Source: Microbulbifer aggregans
GTDB taxonomy: Bacteria > Pseudomonadota > Gammaproteobacteria > Pseudomonadales > Cellvibrionaceae
Direction of reading: 5' to 3'
Assembly (NCBI RefSeq): GCF_001750105.1
Contig: NZ_CP014143.1
Location: 2,161,001-2,225,000, forward strand
DNA length: 64,000 bases
The notes under the pieces are model-generated. The model was not told the origin of the DNA. It worked only from the letters and a program-made list of their open reading frames with translations, and did no database searches. Made by a program: the position numbers and the translations under genes. Shown here one piece after another: positions 27,917-37,402 of the stretch; position 1 is the first letter of the stretch, and the number at the start of each line of letters is the position of its first letter.

Positions 27917-29785
27917 ATGAATCGCTACCCCTTCTGGAAATATCTCCTGATTCTCGCGGTGGTGGGCCTGGGCTTCCTCTACGCCGCCCCCAACCTCTAC
28001 AAACCCGATCCGGCCGTACAGATCTCCGGTCAGTCCAGCGCCATGGTGGTGGGCGAGAATGTCCTCAACAAGGCACAGGAGGCCCTGGATGAGGCAGGCA
28101 TCGAGTATTTCGGTGGTGAAGTGGGGGAAAAAGCCATTCTGCTGCGCCTCAGCTCCATCGAAGAGCAGCTGCCGGCCAAGCGCGCCATTCAGCAGGCCCT
28201 CGGCCACAGTGACTATGTTGTAGCCCTGAACCTGGCGTCCACCACGCCGGAATGGTTGGCCAATCTCGGCGCCAGCCCGATGAAGCTCGGCCTCGATCTG
28301 GCCGGTGGTGTGCACTTCCTGATGGAGGTGGATACCAACACCATCGTGCGCACCAACATGGACGGCTACCTCCAGGATGTGAAGGCCAAGCTGCGCGCAG
28401 CCAAGGCCCGCTACCGCAGTGTCGACCTGGTGGATGACCGCGAGATCGTGGCCCGCTTCCGAGATGAGGAACTGCGCAACCTGGGCATGTCCACCATGCG
28501 CAAGGAGTTTCCGCAGCTCCAGCTGACGGAATCAGGCAGTGGCAATAATCTGGAGATTCGCGCCACCCTCGCCGAGCAGGAAATCAAGCAGCTCGAGGAT
28601 TACGCGGTTACCCAGAACCTCACCACCCTGCGCAACCGGGTGAACGAACTGGGCGTGGCTGAGCCCATCGTCCAGCGTCAGGGCCGCAACCGTATCGTGG
28701 TAGAGCTGCCGGGTGTACAGGACACCGCCGAAGCGAAACGCATCATCGGTAAGACTGCCAACCTGGAATACCGGATGGAGGCCAAGCCCGATGCGCTGGT
28801 TACCAACAAGGAATTCTTCGAGTACCGCAACGAGCAGCAGCGCCAGGCCTATGGTGGCGCCTGGCTCGAGCGCAAGGTGATCATCAAGGGCGATCGGGTG
28901 ACCGATGCCCGTGTCGGTTACGACGAGAGCGGCTTCCCGCAGGTGAATATCACCCTGGATGCCCGCGGCGGCGAGCTGATGCACCGCGCGACCTGGAAGA
29001 ACGTGGGTCGCCGCATGGGCACCCTGTTCATCGAGAGCCGCTTTGTTCCGGAAACCACCACCGATGACGAAGGTAACGAGGTGGTGGTGCAGCGCCGTAC
29101 CGACGACAAGAAGATCATCAGTCTGGCAACGGTACAGAGCGCCCTGGGCCGCCAGTTCCGTATCACCGGCCTGGACAGCCCGGCCGAGGCTCAGGAACTG
29201 GCCCTGCTGCTCCGCGCCGGTGCCCTGGCTGCGCCAATGTATTTCGTGGAAGAGCGTGTAATCGGCCCATCTCTGGGCGCCGACAACATCAAGGTGGGTG
29301 TGACCTCCGTGCAGATCGGTCTGCTGGCGGTACTGGTCTGTATGCTGCTGTTCTACCGCGTATTTGGTCTGGCGGCGAATATTGCCCTGGCGGTGAACCT
29401 GATTCTGCTGGTGGCGGTAATGTCGATCCTCGGCGCCACCCTGACCCTGCCGGGTATCGCCGGTATCGTACTGACCGTCGGTATGGCGGTGGACGCCAAC
29501 GTGCTGATCTTCTCGCGAATAAGGGAAGAGCTGCGTAACGGCATGCCACCTCAGTCGGCGATCAATGCCGGTTTCGACAATGCCTACAGCACCATTGTGG
29601 ATGCGAATATCACCACGCTGATCGTGGCGGTGATCCTCTATGCCATCGGTTCCGGCCCGGTACAGGGATTCGCGGTCACCCTGTCCATCGGTATCCTGAC
29701 CTCCATGTTCAGCGCCATCATGGGCACCCGGGCACTGATTAACCTGTTCTACGGCGGTCGCCGTGTGCAAAAACTCTGGATTTAA
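27917..29785 (+). CDS. secD: Protein translocase subunit SecD
   Basis: Proton-driven helper of SecYEG that pulls proteins out on the periplasmic side. 622 residues, usual for gammaproteobacteria. First helix at about 8-25; the conserved GLDLAGGVHF at about 125-134; large periplasmic P1 domain; five C-terminal helices (about 445-610) with the AGIVLTVGMAVDANVLIFSRIRE motif that carries the functional Asp/Arg residues. The P1 head region is intact. secF follows 11 bases later. Confidence 0.97.
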   Translation: MNRYPFWKYLLILAVVGLGFLYAAPNLYKPDPAVQISGQSSAMVVGENVLNKAQEALDEAGIEYFGGEVGEKAILLRLSSIEEQLPAKRAIQQALGHSDYVVALNLASTTPEWLANLGASPMKLGLDLAGGVHFLMEVDTNTIVRTNMDGYLQDVKAKLRAAKARYRSVDLVDDREIVARFRDEELRNLGMSTMRKEFPQLQLTESGSGNNLEIRATLAEQEIKQLEDYAVTQNLTTLRNRVNELGVAEPIVQRQGRNRIVVELPGVQDTAEAKRIIGKTANLEYRMEAKPDALVTNKEFFEYRNEQQRQAYGGAWLERKVIIKGDRVTDARVGYDESGFPQVNITLDARGGELMHRATWKNVGRRMGTLFIESRFVPETTTDDEGNEVVVQRRTDDKKIISLATVQSALGRQFRITGLDSPAEAQELALLLRAGALAAPMYFVEERVIGPSLGADNIKVGVTSVQIGLLAVLVCMLLFYRVFGLAANIALAVNLILLVAVMSILGATLTLPGIAGIVLTVGMAVDANVLIFSRIREELRNGMPPQSAINAGFDNAYSTIVDANITTLIVAVILYAIGSGPVQGFAVTLSIGILTSMFSAIMGTRALINLFYGGRRVQKLWI

Positions 29786-29796
29786 GGGCGTTGGCA

Positions 29797-30798
29797 ATGA
29801 GTGAGACCAAAGTAGAAAACGGCAAGATCACCGAGTACATGGGCAAGCGCGTGTATGACTTCATGCGCTGGCGCAAGCCCGCGGCGGCAATCTCAATTAT
29901 CCTGCTGCTCGCTTCTATCGCTGCGCTGACGATGAACGGCCTGAAGTTCGGCCTCGACTTCACCGGCGGCACCCAGATCGAAGTGGGTTACGAGCAGGCG
30001 CCGCGGATTGAGGACGTGCGCCAGCAGCTGGTAGACGCCGGCTACGAAGGTGCCTCCGTGGTGCGTTTCGGTTCTGACAGTGAGATCCTGATCAAGCTGC
30101 CGCCGGCGGTGGCAGAAGCACAGACGCAGATCAGTGCCCGAGACGAGAAAGCGACTCAGTCGATTGGCGACAAGCTGGTGGCAGAGCTGGATCAGGCTTC
30201 GCCGGGTGACGTGACCCTGCGCCGGGTGGAGATGGTCGGCCCACAGATCGGCGAAGAACTCCGTGACGATGGTGGCCTGGGCATGCTGTTTGCACTGGTG
30301 GTGGTGATGGCCTACGTGGCCCTGCGCTTCCAGTACAAGTTTTCCTTCGGCGCGGTGGCAGCACTGGCACACGATGTGATCATCGTGCTGGGCTTCTTCG
30401 CCCTGTTGAAGCTGGACTTCGACCTGACCGTACTGGCTGCGGTGCTGGCGGTAATCGGTTACTCCCTGAACGACACCATCGTGGTCGCCGACCGCATTCG
30501 CGAGAACTTCCGCAAGGTACGCAAGGCTGACCCTGAAGAGATCATCAATATCTCCATCAGTCAGACCCTCGGCCGTACTTTCATGACCTCATTCACCACC
30601 TTGCTGGTGCTGTGGGCTTTGCAGTTCTTCGGTGGTGAGCTGATCCACAACTTCTCGCTGGCACTGATCGTCGGTGTCGTGGTGGGTACTTACTCGTCGG
30701 TGTACGTGGCTGCCAACGTACTGATGGCAATGAATATCACCAAGGAAGACCTGATGCCGCCAGTGAAAGAGGGGGCAGAGTTGGAGGAGATGCCTTAA
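29797..30798 (+). CDS. secF: Protein translocase subunit SecF
   Basis: Partner of SecD. 333 residues from the ATG at 29797, which has AAGGG at good spacing; a TTG two codons earlier is too close to that site. First helix at about 30-48, GLDFTGGTQIEV (about 51-62), and C-terminal helices with VIGYSLNDTIVVADRIREN (about 223-241) show the SecF fold. N terminus (MSETKVENGKITEYMGKRVYDFM) is a little extended relative to short forms. Confidence 0.96.
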   Translation: MSETKVENGKITEYMGKRVYDFMRWRKPAAAISIILLLASIAALTMNGLKFGLDFTGGTQIEVGYEQAPRIEDVRQQLVDAGYEGASVVRFGSDSEILIKLPPAVAEAQTQISARDEKATQSIGDKLVAELDQASPGDVTLRRVEMVGPQIGEELRDDGGLGMLFALVVVMAYVALRFQYKFSFGAVAALAHDVIIVLGFFALLKLDFDLTVLAAVLAVIGYSLNDTIVVADRIRENFRKVRKADPEEIINISISQTLGRTFMTSFTTLLVLWALQFFGGELIHNFSLALIVGVVVGTYSSVYVAANVLMAMNITKEDLMPPVKEGAELEEMP

Positions 30799-30803
30799 GG
30801 CAT
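30788..30803 (+). terminator. Weak hairpin at the end of secF
   Basis: GATGCC-TTAA-GGCATC overlaps the secF stop codon and is followed by TTCTTC rather than a pure T-run. Possible terminator between secF and the convergent small gene. Confidence 0.35.
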
Positions 30804-30873
30804 CTTCTTCGGAGAGAGGGGAGGTGGAGCGCGGTCCGGAACGACTGAATCCGGCTCGCGCAACTGACCTGAA

Positions 30874-31068
30874 TCAGCTCCGGGGCTTTTTGCCCAGAGT
30901 GATGTGCTTCGGTCCGGAGGTGTTGGTCTGGCCGCTGACGCCTTTCGGAACCTGCTGGATTTCACCGCCGGAGGATAGGAAAGCCTGCACTTGTTCTTCG
31001 ATACTTTCGCGGGTTTCTAAGGCGGTAGGTTGCTTGCGTTTGGATGCGCTGGAAGCTTTTTTGGCCAC
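30874..31068 (-). CDS. Small conserved basic protein, SutA-like at low confidence
   Basis: 64 residues from a GTG start (KKASSASKRKQP). It has a basic N terminus and a core ESIEEQVQAFLSSGGEIQQVPKGVSGQ, then a polar tail ending KKPRS. The segment resembles the helix-plus-GGKIQ-type motif in small Pseudomonas regulators such as SutA, but the acidic N-terminal tail of SutA is absent. Function unproven. No strong ribosome site is visible. Confidence 0.55.
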   Translation of the reverse strand: MAKKASSASKRKQPTALETRESIEEQVQAFLSSGGEIQQVPKGVSGQTNTSGPKHITLGKKPRS

Positions 31069-31380
31069 AATAATTATCCGGTTTTCTGCGTGAACTGGAC
31101 ATTCTACACCAAGTTGGATAAAAAATCACCTGCTTGCGTGCTGGCTACTCAGCCACACTGACTGCCCTCGATACTTACCCCCAATTACGTGCAGTTACGG
31201 TTAAGCGGAAATGGCCGTTAGAGCCGGCTCACATGCTGGACTGGATTGGTGCTGTTCCGGTCAAGGGCATCAATCGGCGATGCCCAAATGATTTCCCGCC
31301 CCTATCTCACCAAAAACTACCTCACCAAACACTACTGAAGATCCCATCCTGTCGCCCGGTCGAGTTGTCAGGAACGAGCT
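31069..31380. other. 312-bp region without a recognisable gene
   Basis: Only weak open frames on either strand. A short direct repeat CTCACCAAA occurs twice around 31306-31328. The minus strand should carry the promoter of the small basic protein. Nothing else stands out. Confidence 0.5.
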
Positions 31381-31581
31381 TCAAGTAGCCCGCTTCGACA
31401 GGCGCCACAGCCAGATGGAAAGGACCAGCAGAAGGATAAAGGCGAGGGCACTGGGCCACACCGGCACGGGAACACCCGACATTAATACTTCCGGTTGGGC
31501 CACCAGGCGCCACAGTTGTCCCAGCGCCATCAGGCCGAAGAGGATACTGGAGAGTTTCAGTCCGCCGCTTGGGGTGTTCAT
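31381..31581 (-). CDS. Small two-helix membrane protein
   Basis: 66 residues from the ATG at 31581, which has a perfect AGGAGG ribosome site five bases upstream; a longer open frame to 31653 is therefore not used. Two hydrophobic helices, about 9-26 (LSSILFGLMALGQLWRLV) and 42-59 (SALAFILLLVLSIWLW), with a short basic C-terminal tail. Small proteins with a similar G-Q-L-x-R-L-V hairpin occur in many bacteria, but I know no function. Confidence 0.75.
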   Translation of the reverse strand: MNTPSGGLKLSSILFGLMALGQLWRLVAQPEVLMSGVPVPVWPSALAFILLLVLSIWLWRLSKRAT

Positions 31582-31714
31582 GGTTACCTCCTGTTGCAGA
31601 CAGAATTCCCGGTTGCTAAAGGACTCTAGTGTGAGAGGGGCGTGGTTACCCACTCTCTTGCAACCAGGTTGCGCGACCCGACCTTTGCGGCAGGGCCACG
31701 CCCGAGCGGAAACC

Positions 31715-33655
31715 TTATGGGCAGGAGCCCAGCTGCCAGGTCACTCCGTCGTTGCTGTAGAGAGTGCTCAACCCCCAGGTTGATCCGGGCATCGGATCGT
31801 CACTGCCGTTGGCGAAATAGTCCGGAGAGAAGTAGTTGCCGGTGCTGTACGCGCGGCCTGCGGTCTTGTGATAGTAGTTGTAGGTGCTCTGTTCCTCACA
31901 CCCGCTGGGCTGGCCGCTGTCGCCGCCACCTGTTCCATCGTCACTACCGTCACCGCTTCCGTCACCGCCGCTGCCCGAGCAGGCCTGGTTGGGGCCATAG
32001 CAGCTGCCGTCGTCGTCTTCCCAGCGGCACTGGCCCGTGCCCGTCGTCACCTCATCCAGGCGGAAAGGCTCTGTGCCGTATTCCAGGTAGCAGTTGGAAT
32101 AGCCCACGGCATAGTCCAGGCGGCTGGCGGCGATATGGGTGTCCAGATCGGCGGTGACGCCTGCGTCGACAGTGAAGCTGACTGTGGCAGTGCTGCTGAG
32201 ACCGGCGAGGTCGCGGGCCGTAACCGTGGCGGAGCCGGGCCCGCCGGGAAGGTTGCACTGCTCTGCTTCGAATGCCGTACCCATGACTGCAGCAGTGATG
32301 GTGCCGTTGCTGAATGCCACCGTTACCGCATCCAGGTTCTGGTTTTCATCCACCACGGTGCCGCTCACGGTCACACACTGGCCGCTGGTTGCAGCGCTGA
32401 TACCGCTCAAAACCGGCGCGGTCTCCGGAGGTTCGGGGCCGACACGGGTCGTGCGGGCGAATGCCTGGCTCACCGCGCCCTGGTCATCCGTTGCAGTGAC
32501 GATGACCTCGTACAGGTCATCTGCCAGGGCCGGGCTGGTCAGATTAAAAAAACCGCTCGAGTCGACGCCTCCCGAGGTCGAGGTCGTACCGGAATCGCCA
32601 GTGAAGGTGGCCTCTACTGAGGAGACGCTGCCCTCGGCATCCTCGGCGTTGCCGCTGACGAGGATGCGGTCACCACTCGCACTGATCTGCACGTTGCTGA
32701 CCACTGGCGGCTGGTTGCGGTCGACCCTCTGATTGTTGTCGCGGAAGAAGCGGCCCAGGTAGCGCGCGTAGTTGATGCCATTGCCATTGATATAGCCGCC
32801 ACTGGCGCCTTCGCCACCGGACCAGGCGTGGTCAACATTGTTGAACCACAGCATGGAGACGCGGCCGTCATCCCAGAGTGTTTCATCGGCGCTGCGGCTG
32901 CCCTCACTGACGGTGTTGGTGCCAGGTAGCTGGCTGACGCCATAGACGCCCGCCATGCCGTTGGCATTCTGCTCGTTGTAGCAGAGGTTGACCGTCGTAT
33001 CGTCGTAGCCGTGTGCGATAGAGGCAATCTGGGTTTCGAACTGGCTCTTGTAACTCCCCGCGTAGGTATTACAGCGGCTGGTGACGTCTGCCTGTTCGCA
33101 GGGGCCCAGAGCACCGTTGGAGCTGGTGCCGATGCTGGGTCCGGCACTGATGCCCATGCCGGCGAAAACGTCAGGCGCCAGGCAGGCGGTGGTGTTGGCG
33201 AAAGCCGCCCCGGAAGAGAGTCCGGCGATATAAACCTGGTCCGGGTCGATATCACGACTGGCATCGCCGGAAAGGGTGTTGGCCAGGTTGATCAGGTTTT
33301 TGTAGTCACCGGCAGTGCGGGAGCGGATCCCCTCCCAGTACGACCAGCAGCTGAAGCCAGCTTTGTTCATGGCGTCTGGTACTGCCACCACCATGCCAAA
33401 TTCTTCCGCCGCGTCTTCGAGGTTAGCGGTCAGGTAGTTGTTGATCGGTTGTGCACAGCCGTGCAACACGATCATCAGGGCCTTGCCGTCACCGATGTCA
33501 GAGCGGGTATCGGGGGTATAAATATTGACGTTGCTGAAGCCGCCGACGGCGACATTCTCCTGCCAGCTTCCGGCCTGGACGCCGGCGGCGCAAGTGAGTG
33601 CTACGGCAGTGGCAACACCGCGGAGCAGGCCGCGGCGGGGTTTCGGGATCATCAT
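31715..33655 (-). CDS. Secreted PHB-depolymerase-type esterase with Ig-like and C-terminal domains
   Basis: 646 residues from the ATG at 33655. Signal peptide about 1-28. The alpha/beta-hydrolase domain (about 30-310) has the oxyanion HGCAQ loop (about 65-69), the nucleophile in GLSSG (Ser147), probable Asp near HGYDD (about 218-219) and His276 in DHAWSGG. Cysteines are frequent, fitting an extracellular enzyme. Two Ig/fibronectin-like beta domains follow (about 320-410 and 415-510), then a Cys-containing segment, a Gly/Asp/Ser linker (about 560-585) and a ~60-residue aromatic C-terminal domain (YNYYHKTAGRAYS..) that may bind polymer. Likely degrades extracellular polyester or releases feruloyl/acetyl esters. 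Confidence 0.85.
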   Translation of the reverse strand: MMIPKPRRGLLRGVATAVALTCAAGVQAGSWQENVAVGGFSNVNIYTPDTRSDIGDGKALMIVLHGCAQPINNYLTANLEDAAEEFGMVVAVPDAMNKAGFSCWSYWEGIRSRTAGDYKNLINLANTLSGDASRDIDPDQVYIAGLSSGAAFANTTACLAPDVFAGMGISAGPSIGTSSNGALGPCEQADVTSRCNTYAGSYKSQFETQIASIAHGYDDTTVNLCYNEQNANGMAGVYGVSQLPGTNTVSEGSRSADETLWDDGRVSMLWFNNVDHAWSGGEGASGGYINGNGINYARYLGRFFRDNNQRVDRNQPPVVSNVQISASGDRILVSGNAEDAEGSVSSVEATFTGDSGTTSTSGGVDSSGFFNLTSPALADDLYEVIVTATDDQGAVSQAFARTTRVGPEPPETAPVLSGISAATSGQCVTVSGTVVDENQNLDAVTVAFSNGTITAAVMGTAFEAEQCNLPGGPGSATVTARDLAGLSSTATVSFTVDAGVTADLDTHIAASRLDYAVGYSNCYLEYGTEPFRLDEVTTGTGQCRWEDDDGSCYGPNQACSGSGGDGSGDGSDDGTGGGDSGQPSGCEEQSTYNYYHKTAGRAYSTGNYFSPDYFANGSDDPMPGSTWGLSTLYSNDGVTWQLGSCP

Positions 33656-33833
33656 CGCATTCACCGTTATTGTTATCGGAATTGTGTTCGGTCTGTTGCC
33701 GAATGACTGCACCGATCAGCCTAGGAGGGGCCGGGGTGGGCGGGAATGCGACTTTGGTTGTACCCGACGGGTAAAGTTGGAGAAACCTGCGCCAGCTTGT
33801 GAAGTGCTTCACGCAGGTTTTGAGGAAGAAGCG

Positions 33834-34613
33834 TTAATCGTCAGTTTCGGTGCCGGTCTCAGCGGTAGTCGGCTGAGCCAGATTTGGCAGTGGCCAGCCG
33901 CCCAGCGCCTGCCAGCGGTTGACGATCAGGCAGAAGAGCTCGGCGGTTTTTTCTGCATCGTACTCGGCGGCGTGGGCGCTGCTGTTGTCGAATTCAATGC
34001 CTGCCACCTGACAGGCCTTCGCCAGCACGGTCTGGCCGTAGGCGAGCCCGGCGAGAGTGGCAGTGTCGAAACAGGAAAACGGATGAAAGGGGTTGCGCTT
34101 GATACCGCAACGCTCCACCGCCGCATTGACGAAACCGAGATCAAAGTGGGCGTTGTGAGCCACCAGCACGGCGCGGGTGCAGCTGTGCTTTTTCACTGCG
34201 GTGCGGATCTTGCGGAACAGTTCCGGCAGGGCGATTTCCTCGGGCCAGGCTTCGCGGTCCGGGGACTCCAGGTCAATACCGATGAAGTCGAGTGCAGATT
34301 GCTCGACATTGGCGCCCTCAAAAGGCTCGATGTGAAAGCTGTGGGTCTCAGACGGGAAGATCACCCCGTCTTCATCCATATCGAGAATGACGGCCGAGAT
34401 CTCCAGCAGGGCATCCGTGCGCGCATTGAAGCCACCGCTCTCAAGGTCCACCACTACAGGCAGGAATCCTCGAAATCGCTGGGCCAGAAGGCTCTTGGGT
34501 CCGGTGGGTTCTTCGGCGGGGGTCACTTGGGGTCCTTGGTCGTCTGGATCTGCAGGAGTGTTTGGTGGCGCCCCGGTCAGTGCGGGCTCTCCCGTGACAC
34601 GCCGTGAATACAT
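33834..34613 (-). CDS. rnt: Ribonuclease T
   Basis: 3'-exonuclease that trims tRNA and other stable RNA 3' ends. The DEDDh active site is complete: Asp56 and Glu58 in [10 protein letters not shown], Asp158 in HNAHFDLGF, and His214/Asp219 in [15 protein letters not shown]. The stretches [20 protein letters not shown] match RNase T. The ATG at 34613 gives 259 residues; even so the N terminus has about 35 extra low-complexity residues compared with E. coli, and a GTG at 34667 would add 18 more. It lies just downstream of pyrC, as in Pseudomonas. Confidence 0.95.
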   Translation of the reverse strand: MYSRRVTGEPALTGAPPNTPADPDDQGPQVTPAEEPTGPKSLLAQRFRGFLPVVVDLESGGFNARTDALLEISAVILDMDEDGVIFPSETHSFHIEPFEGANVEQSALDFIGIDLESPDREAWPEEIALPELFRKIRTAVKKHSCTRAVLVAHNAHFDLGFVNAAVERCGIKRNPFHPFSCFDTATLAGLAYGQTVLAKACQVAGIEFDNSSAHAAEYDAEKTAELFCLIVNRWQALGGWPLPNLAQPTTAETGTETDD

Positions 34614-34709
34614 CCCTGTAGGCTTTTCGGCGAGGTCCCTCTCGCCGAAAGTCACGCGAGTGCCCACACTGGCCGGGGCTTCGCATTTCGGTACGTCAAT
34701 CTTAACGGA

Positions 34710-35738
34710 TCATACCAGTCGCCAGTTCAGGGTTTCACCCGCGGCCAGCGGAATCAGTCGGTCTTCGCCCATGGCGAGGCTTTCCGGCAGGCGCCAGGGG
34801 TCGCGCGCCAGGGTAATGGTGTCCTCGTTGCGGGGCAGGCCGTAAAAGTCGGGGCCGAATTCGCTGGCGAACGCTTCCAGGCGATCCAGCTTGCCCGCCT
34901 GATCGAAGACTTCGGCGTACAGTTCGATGGCGCTGTAGGCGGTGTAACAGCCGGCACAGCCGCAGGCGTTCTCCTTCTTGTTCTGAGCATGGGGCGCAGA
35001 GTCTGTGCCGAGGAAGAACTTCGGGTTGCCGCTGGTGGCCGCCTCGATCAGGGCGGACTGGTGGTAGCCGCGCTTTAGGATCGGCAGGCAGTAGTAGTGC
35101 GGGCGGATGCCGCCGACCAGCATATGGTTGCGGTTGTACAGCAGGTGGTGCGCGGTAATGGTGGCGCCGACACCGTCGCGGGCCTTCTGCACGAACTCCG
35201 CAGCATGGGCGGTGGTAATGTGCTCGAGCACAATCTTCAGGGTTGGGAAGTCATCCACCACCCGGGACAGGATCTTCTCAATGAACACCTGTTCGCGGTC
35301 AAAGATGTCGATATCCGCAGTTGTCACCTCTCCGTGGAGCAACAGCTTCATGCCACACGCCTGCATGGCCTCCAGTGCGGGATAGATATTGGCGATATCA
35401 GTCACGCCGGAGTCGGAGTTGGTGGTCGCGCCGGCGGGATACAGCTTGGCGGCCACGACGCCGGCCTTGTGGGCCAGGCGCACGGTCTCTGCGTCGGTGC
35501 GATCGGTCAGGTAGATCACCATCAGCGGCTCGAACGGGTTGCCCTCAGGAATTTGCTCGCGAATGCGCAATTGATAGAAGAGGGCATCTTCGGCATCCAC
35601 CACCGGCGGCACCAGGTTGGGCATCACGATGGCGCGGCGGAACTGCCGGGCCGCGTCGCCAACGGTGCGCTCCAGTGCGGCGCCGTCGCGCAGGTGGATG
35701 TGCCAGTCGTCAGGGGCGCGAAGGGTGATTTGCTCCAT
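34710..35738 (-). CDS. pyrC: Dihydroorotase (class II)
   Basis: Cyclises carbamoyl-aspartate in pyrimidine synthesis. 342 residues, usual for PyrC. The metal-binding DWHIHLRDG (about 11-19) is intact, followed by PNLVPPVV (about 40-47), the carboxylated lysine region [16 protein letters not shown] (about 95-110), LLHGE (about 134-138), LEHITTAHA (about 175-183) and [10 protein letters not shown] with the catalytic Asp (about 243-252). All metal ligands appear present. First gene of the pyrC-rnt pair. Confidence 0.97.
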   Translation of the reverse strand: MEQITLRAPDDWHIHLRDGAALERTVGDAARQFRRAIVMPNLVPPVVDAEDALFYQLRIREQIPEGNPFEPLMVIYLTDRTDAETVRLAHKAGVVAAKLYPAGATTNSDSGVTDIANIYPALEAMQACGMKLLLHGEVTTADIDIFDREQVFIEKILSRVVDDFPTLKIVLEHITTAHAAEFVQKARDGVGATITAHHLLYNRNHMLVGGIRPHYYCLPILKRGYHQSALIEAATSGNPKFFLGTDSAPHAQNKKENACGCAGCYTAYSAIELYAEVFDQAGKLDRLEAFASEFGPDFYGLPRNEDTITLARDPWRLPESLAMGEDRLIPLAAGETLNWRLV

Positions 35739-36034
35739 GGTCGAATCCGCAAATATCAGAGTGGGGGGGTGATTGGGGCGCAGATGCTAACCGAACACCG
35801 CGCAAATTGCGACGCGATACTTGTATGAAAAGTAGTCGCATCTGGCAGGAGACCAAGAGGCGCTAGTCGTTCGCCATCTGAAGCGCTACAATCGCGCCCC
35901 GAAAAAGGCAGCGCAACTGTCATAACTGGGCACATCTCCAACAATAATCTCCCCAGCAAAACCTTTCTATCACGGTTACCGGTGGTTGTCCGCCGGGGCT
36001 TTGCGATGGCGGTACATCCCGGCAGAGGATAACT

Positions 36035-37255
36035 ATGAGCGATATCAAGAAGGTGGTACTGGCGTATTCCGGGGGGCTCGATACCTCCGTCATCGTGCGC
36101 TGGCTGCAGGATACCTACGGCTGCGAGGTGGTGACGTTCACCGCCGACATCGGCCAGGGGGAAGAAGTCGAGCCGGCTCGGGCCAAGGCCGAGGCGCTCG
36201 GGGTCAAGGAAATCTACATTGACGACCTTCGCGAGGAGTTCGTGCGCGACTTCGTCTTCCCGATGTTCCGTGCCAACACTATCTATGAGGGCGAGTACCT
36301 GCTGGGTACCTCCATCGCACGCCCGTTGATCGCCAAACGCCTGATCGAGATCGCCAACGAGACCGGCGCTGACGCCATTTCCCACGGTGCCACCGGCAAG
36401 GGCAACGACCAGGTTCGTTTCGAACTGGGCGCTTATGCGCTGATGCCGGGTATCCAGGTGATCGCACCCTGGCGCGAGTGGGACCTGAATTCCCGCGAGA
36501 AGCTGATGAAGTACTGCGAGGAGCACAGCATCCCCGTCGACTTCTCCTCCAGCAAGAAAAAATCCCCGTATTCCATGGATGCCAACCTGCTGCATATCTC
36601 CTATGAAGGCGGCATCCTGGAGGAGCCCTGGGCAGAAGCAGAAGAAGATATGTGGCGCTGGAGCGTCAGCCCGGAAGCCGCCCCCGATCAGCCGACCTAC
36701 ATCACCCTGCAGTTTGAAAAGGGCGACCCGGTGGCGATCGACGGTGAGCGTATGTCGCCGGCGACCCTGTTGGAGAAACTCAACAAGCTGGGCGGTGCCA
36801 ATGGCATCGGCCGCCTGGATATCGTGGAAAACCGCTATGTGGGTATGAAGTCCCGCGGCTGCTACGAGACCCCCGGTGGCACCATCCTGCTGAAAGCCCA
36901 CCGCGCTATCGAGTCCATTACTCTGGACCGTGAAGTGGCTCACCTGAAAGACGAGCTGATGCCCCGTTACGCGCAGCTGATTTATAACGGCTACTGGTGG
37001 TCCCCGGAGCGTCGCATGCTGCAGGCGGCAATCGACGATTCACAGTCAGTGGTCAACGGCGAGGTGCGCCTGAAGCTGTACAAGGGCAGCGTGACGGCCG
37101 TAGGCCGTCGCTCCGCCGATAGCCTGTTCGACGAGCGCATTGCGACGTTCGAGGATGATGCCGGCGCCTACGATCAAAAAGACGCCGAAGGGTTCATCAA
37201 ACTGAACGCTCTGCGCCTGCGGATTGCTGCGGGCAAGGGCAGGGAATTGACCTAG
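36035..37255 (+). CDS. argG: Argininosuccinate synthase
   Basis: Joins citrulline and aspartate with ATP in arginine synthesis. 406 residues. The ATP-binding P-loop-like [18 protein letters not shown] is at about 8-25, and the citrulline/aspartate-binding stretches [17 protein letters not shown] (about 115-131) and [14 protein letters not shown] (about 180-193) are intact. The 296-bp gap upstream, facing pyrC, contains a possible -10 TACAAT at 35886-35891. Its stop overlaps an FNR/ANR-like site for the next operon. Confidence 0.97.
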   Translation: MSDIKKVVLAYSGGLDTSVIVRWLQDTYGCEVVTFTADIGQGEEVEPARAKAEALGVKEIYIDDLREEFVRDFVFPMFRANTIYEGEYLLGTSIARPLIAKRLIEIANETGADAISHGATGKGNDQVRFELGAYALMPGIQVIAPWREWDLNSREKLMKYCEEHSIPVDFSSSKKKSPYSMDANLLHISYEGGILEEPWAEAEEDMWRWSVSPEAAPDQPTYITLQFEKGDPVAIDGERMSPATLLEKLNKLGGANGIGRLDIVENRYVGMKSRGCYETPGGTILLKAHRAIESITLDREVAHLKDELMPRYAQLIYNGYWWSPERRMLQAAIDDSQSVVNGEVRLKLYKGSVTAVGRRSADSLFDERIATFEDDAGAYDQKDAEGFIKLNALRLRIAAGKGRELT

Positions 37256-37260
37256 ATCAG
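37247..37260 (+). promoter_or_regulatory. FNR/ANR-like binding site upstream of ccoN
   Basis: TTGA-N6-TCAG matches seven of eight bases of the TTGA-N6-TCAA core bound by FNR/ANR. It overlaps the end of argG, about 150 bases before ccoN. cbb3 oxidase operons are commonly controlled by FNR-type oxygen sensors, which makes the site plausible. Confidence 0.45.
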
Positions 37261-37264
37261 TTTT

Positions 37265-37299
37265 GGCGGGCGAATGATGCGTTTAAATCATCGCCTGCC
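37265..37299 (+). terminator. Hairpin after argG
   Basis: GGC-g-GGCGA-a-TGAT pairs with ATCA-TCGCC-t-GCC around an 8-base loop, with one mismatch and one bulge. It starts 10 bases after the argG stop. There is no T-run after it, so termination strength is doubtful; it could also be part of the ccoN leader. Confidence 0.45.
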
Positions 37300-37402
37300 G
37301 TTCGGCCGCGTCTACTTTGAAGGGATGTAGCCGAAAAAAGGATGGCGGGCCCCCGCTCGTTTGCTGGAAACGAATCTCAAAAAAAGCAACGGAAGTAACA
37401 CA

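Noticed and set aside
28532..29797. 421-codon minus-strand frame opposite secD
   Set aside because: Antisense to a clear SecD; no independent support.
31134..31388. 84-codon plus-strand frame in the 31-kb gap
   Set aside because: No family resemblance and no ribosome site; too weak to call a gene.
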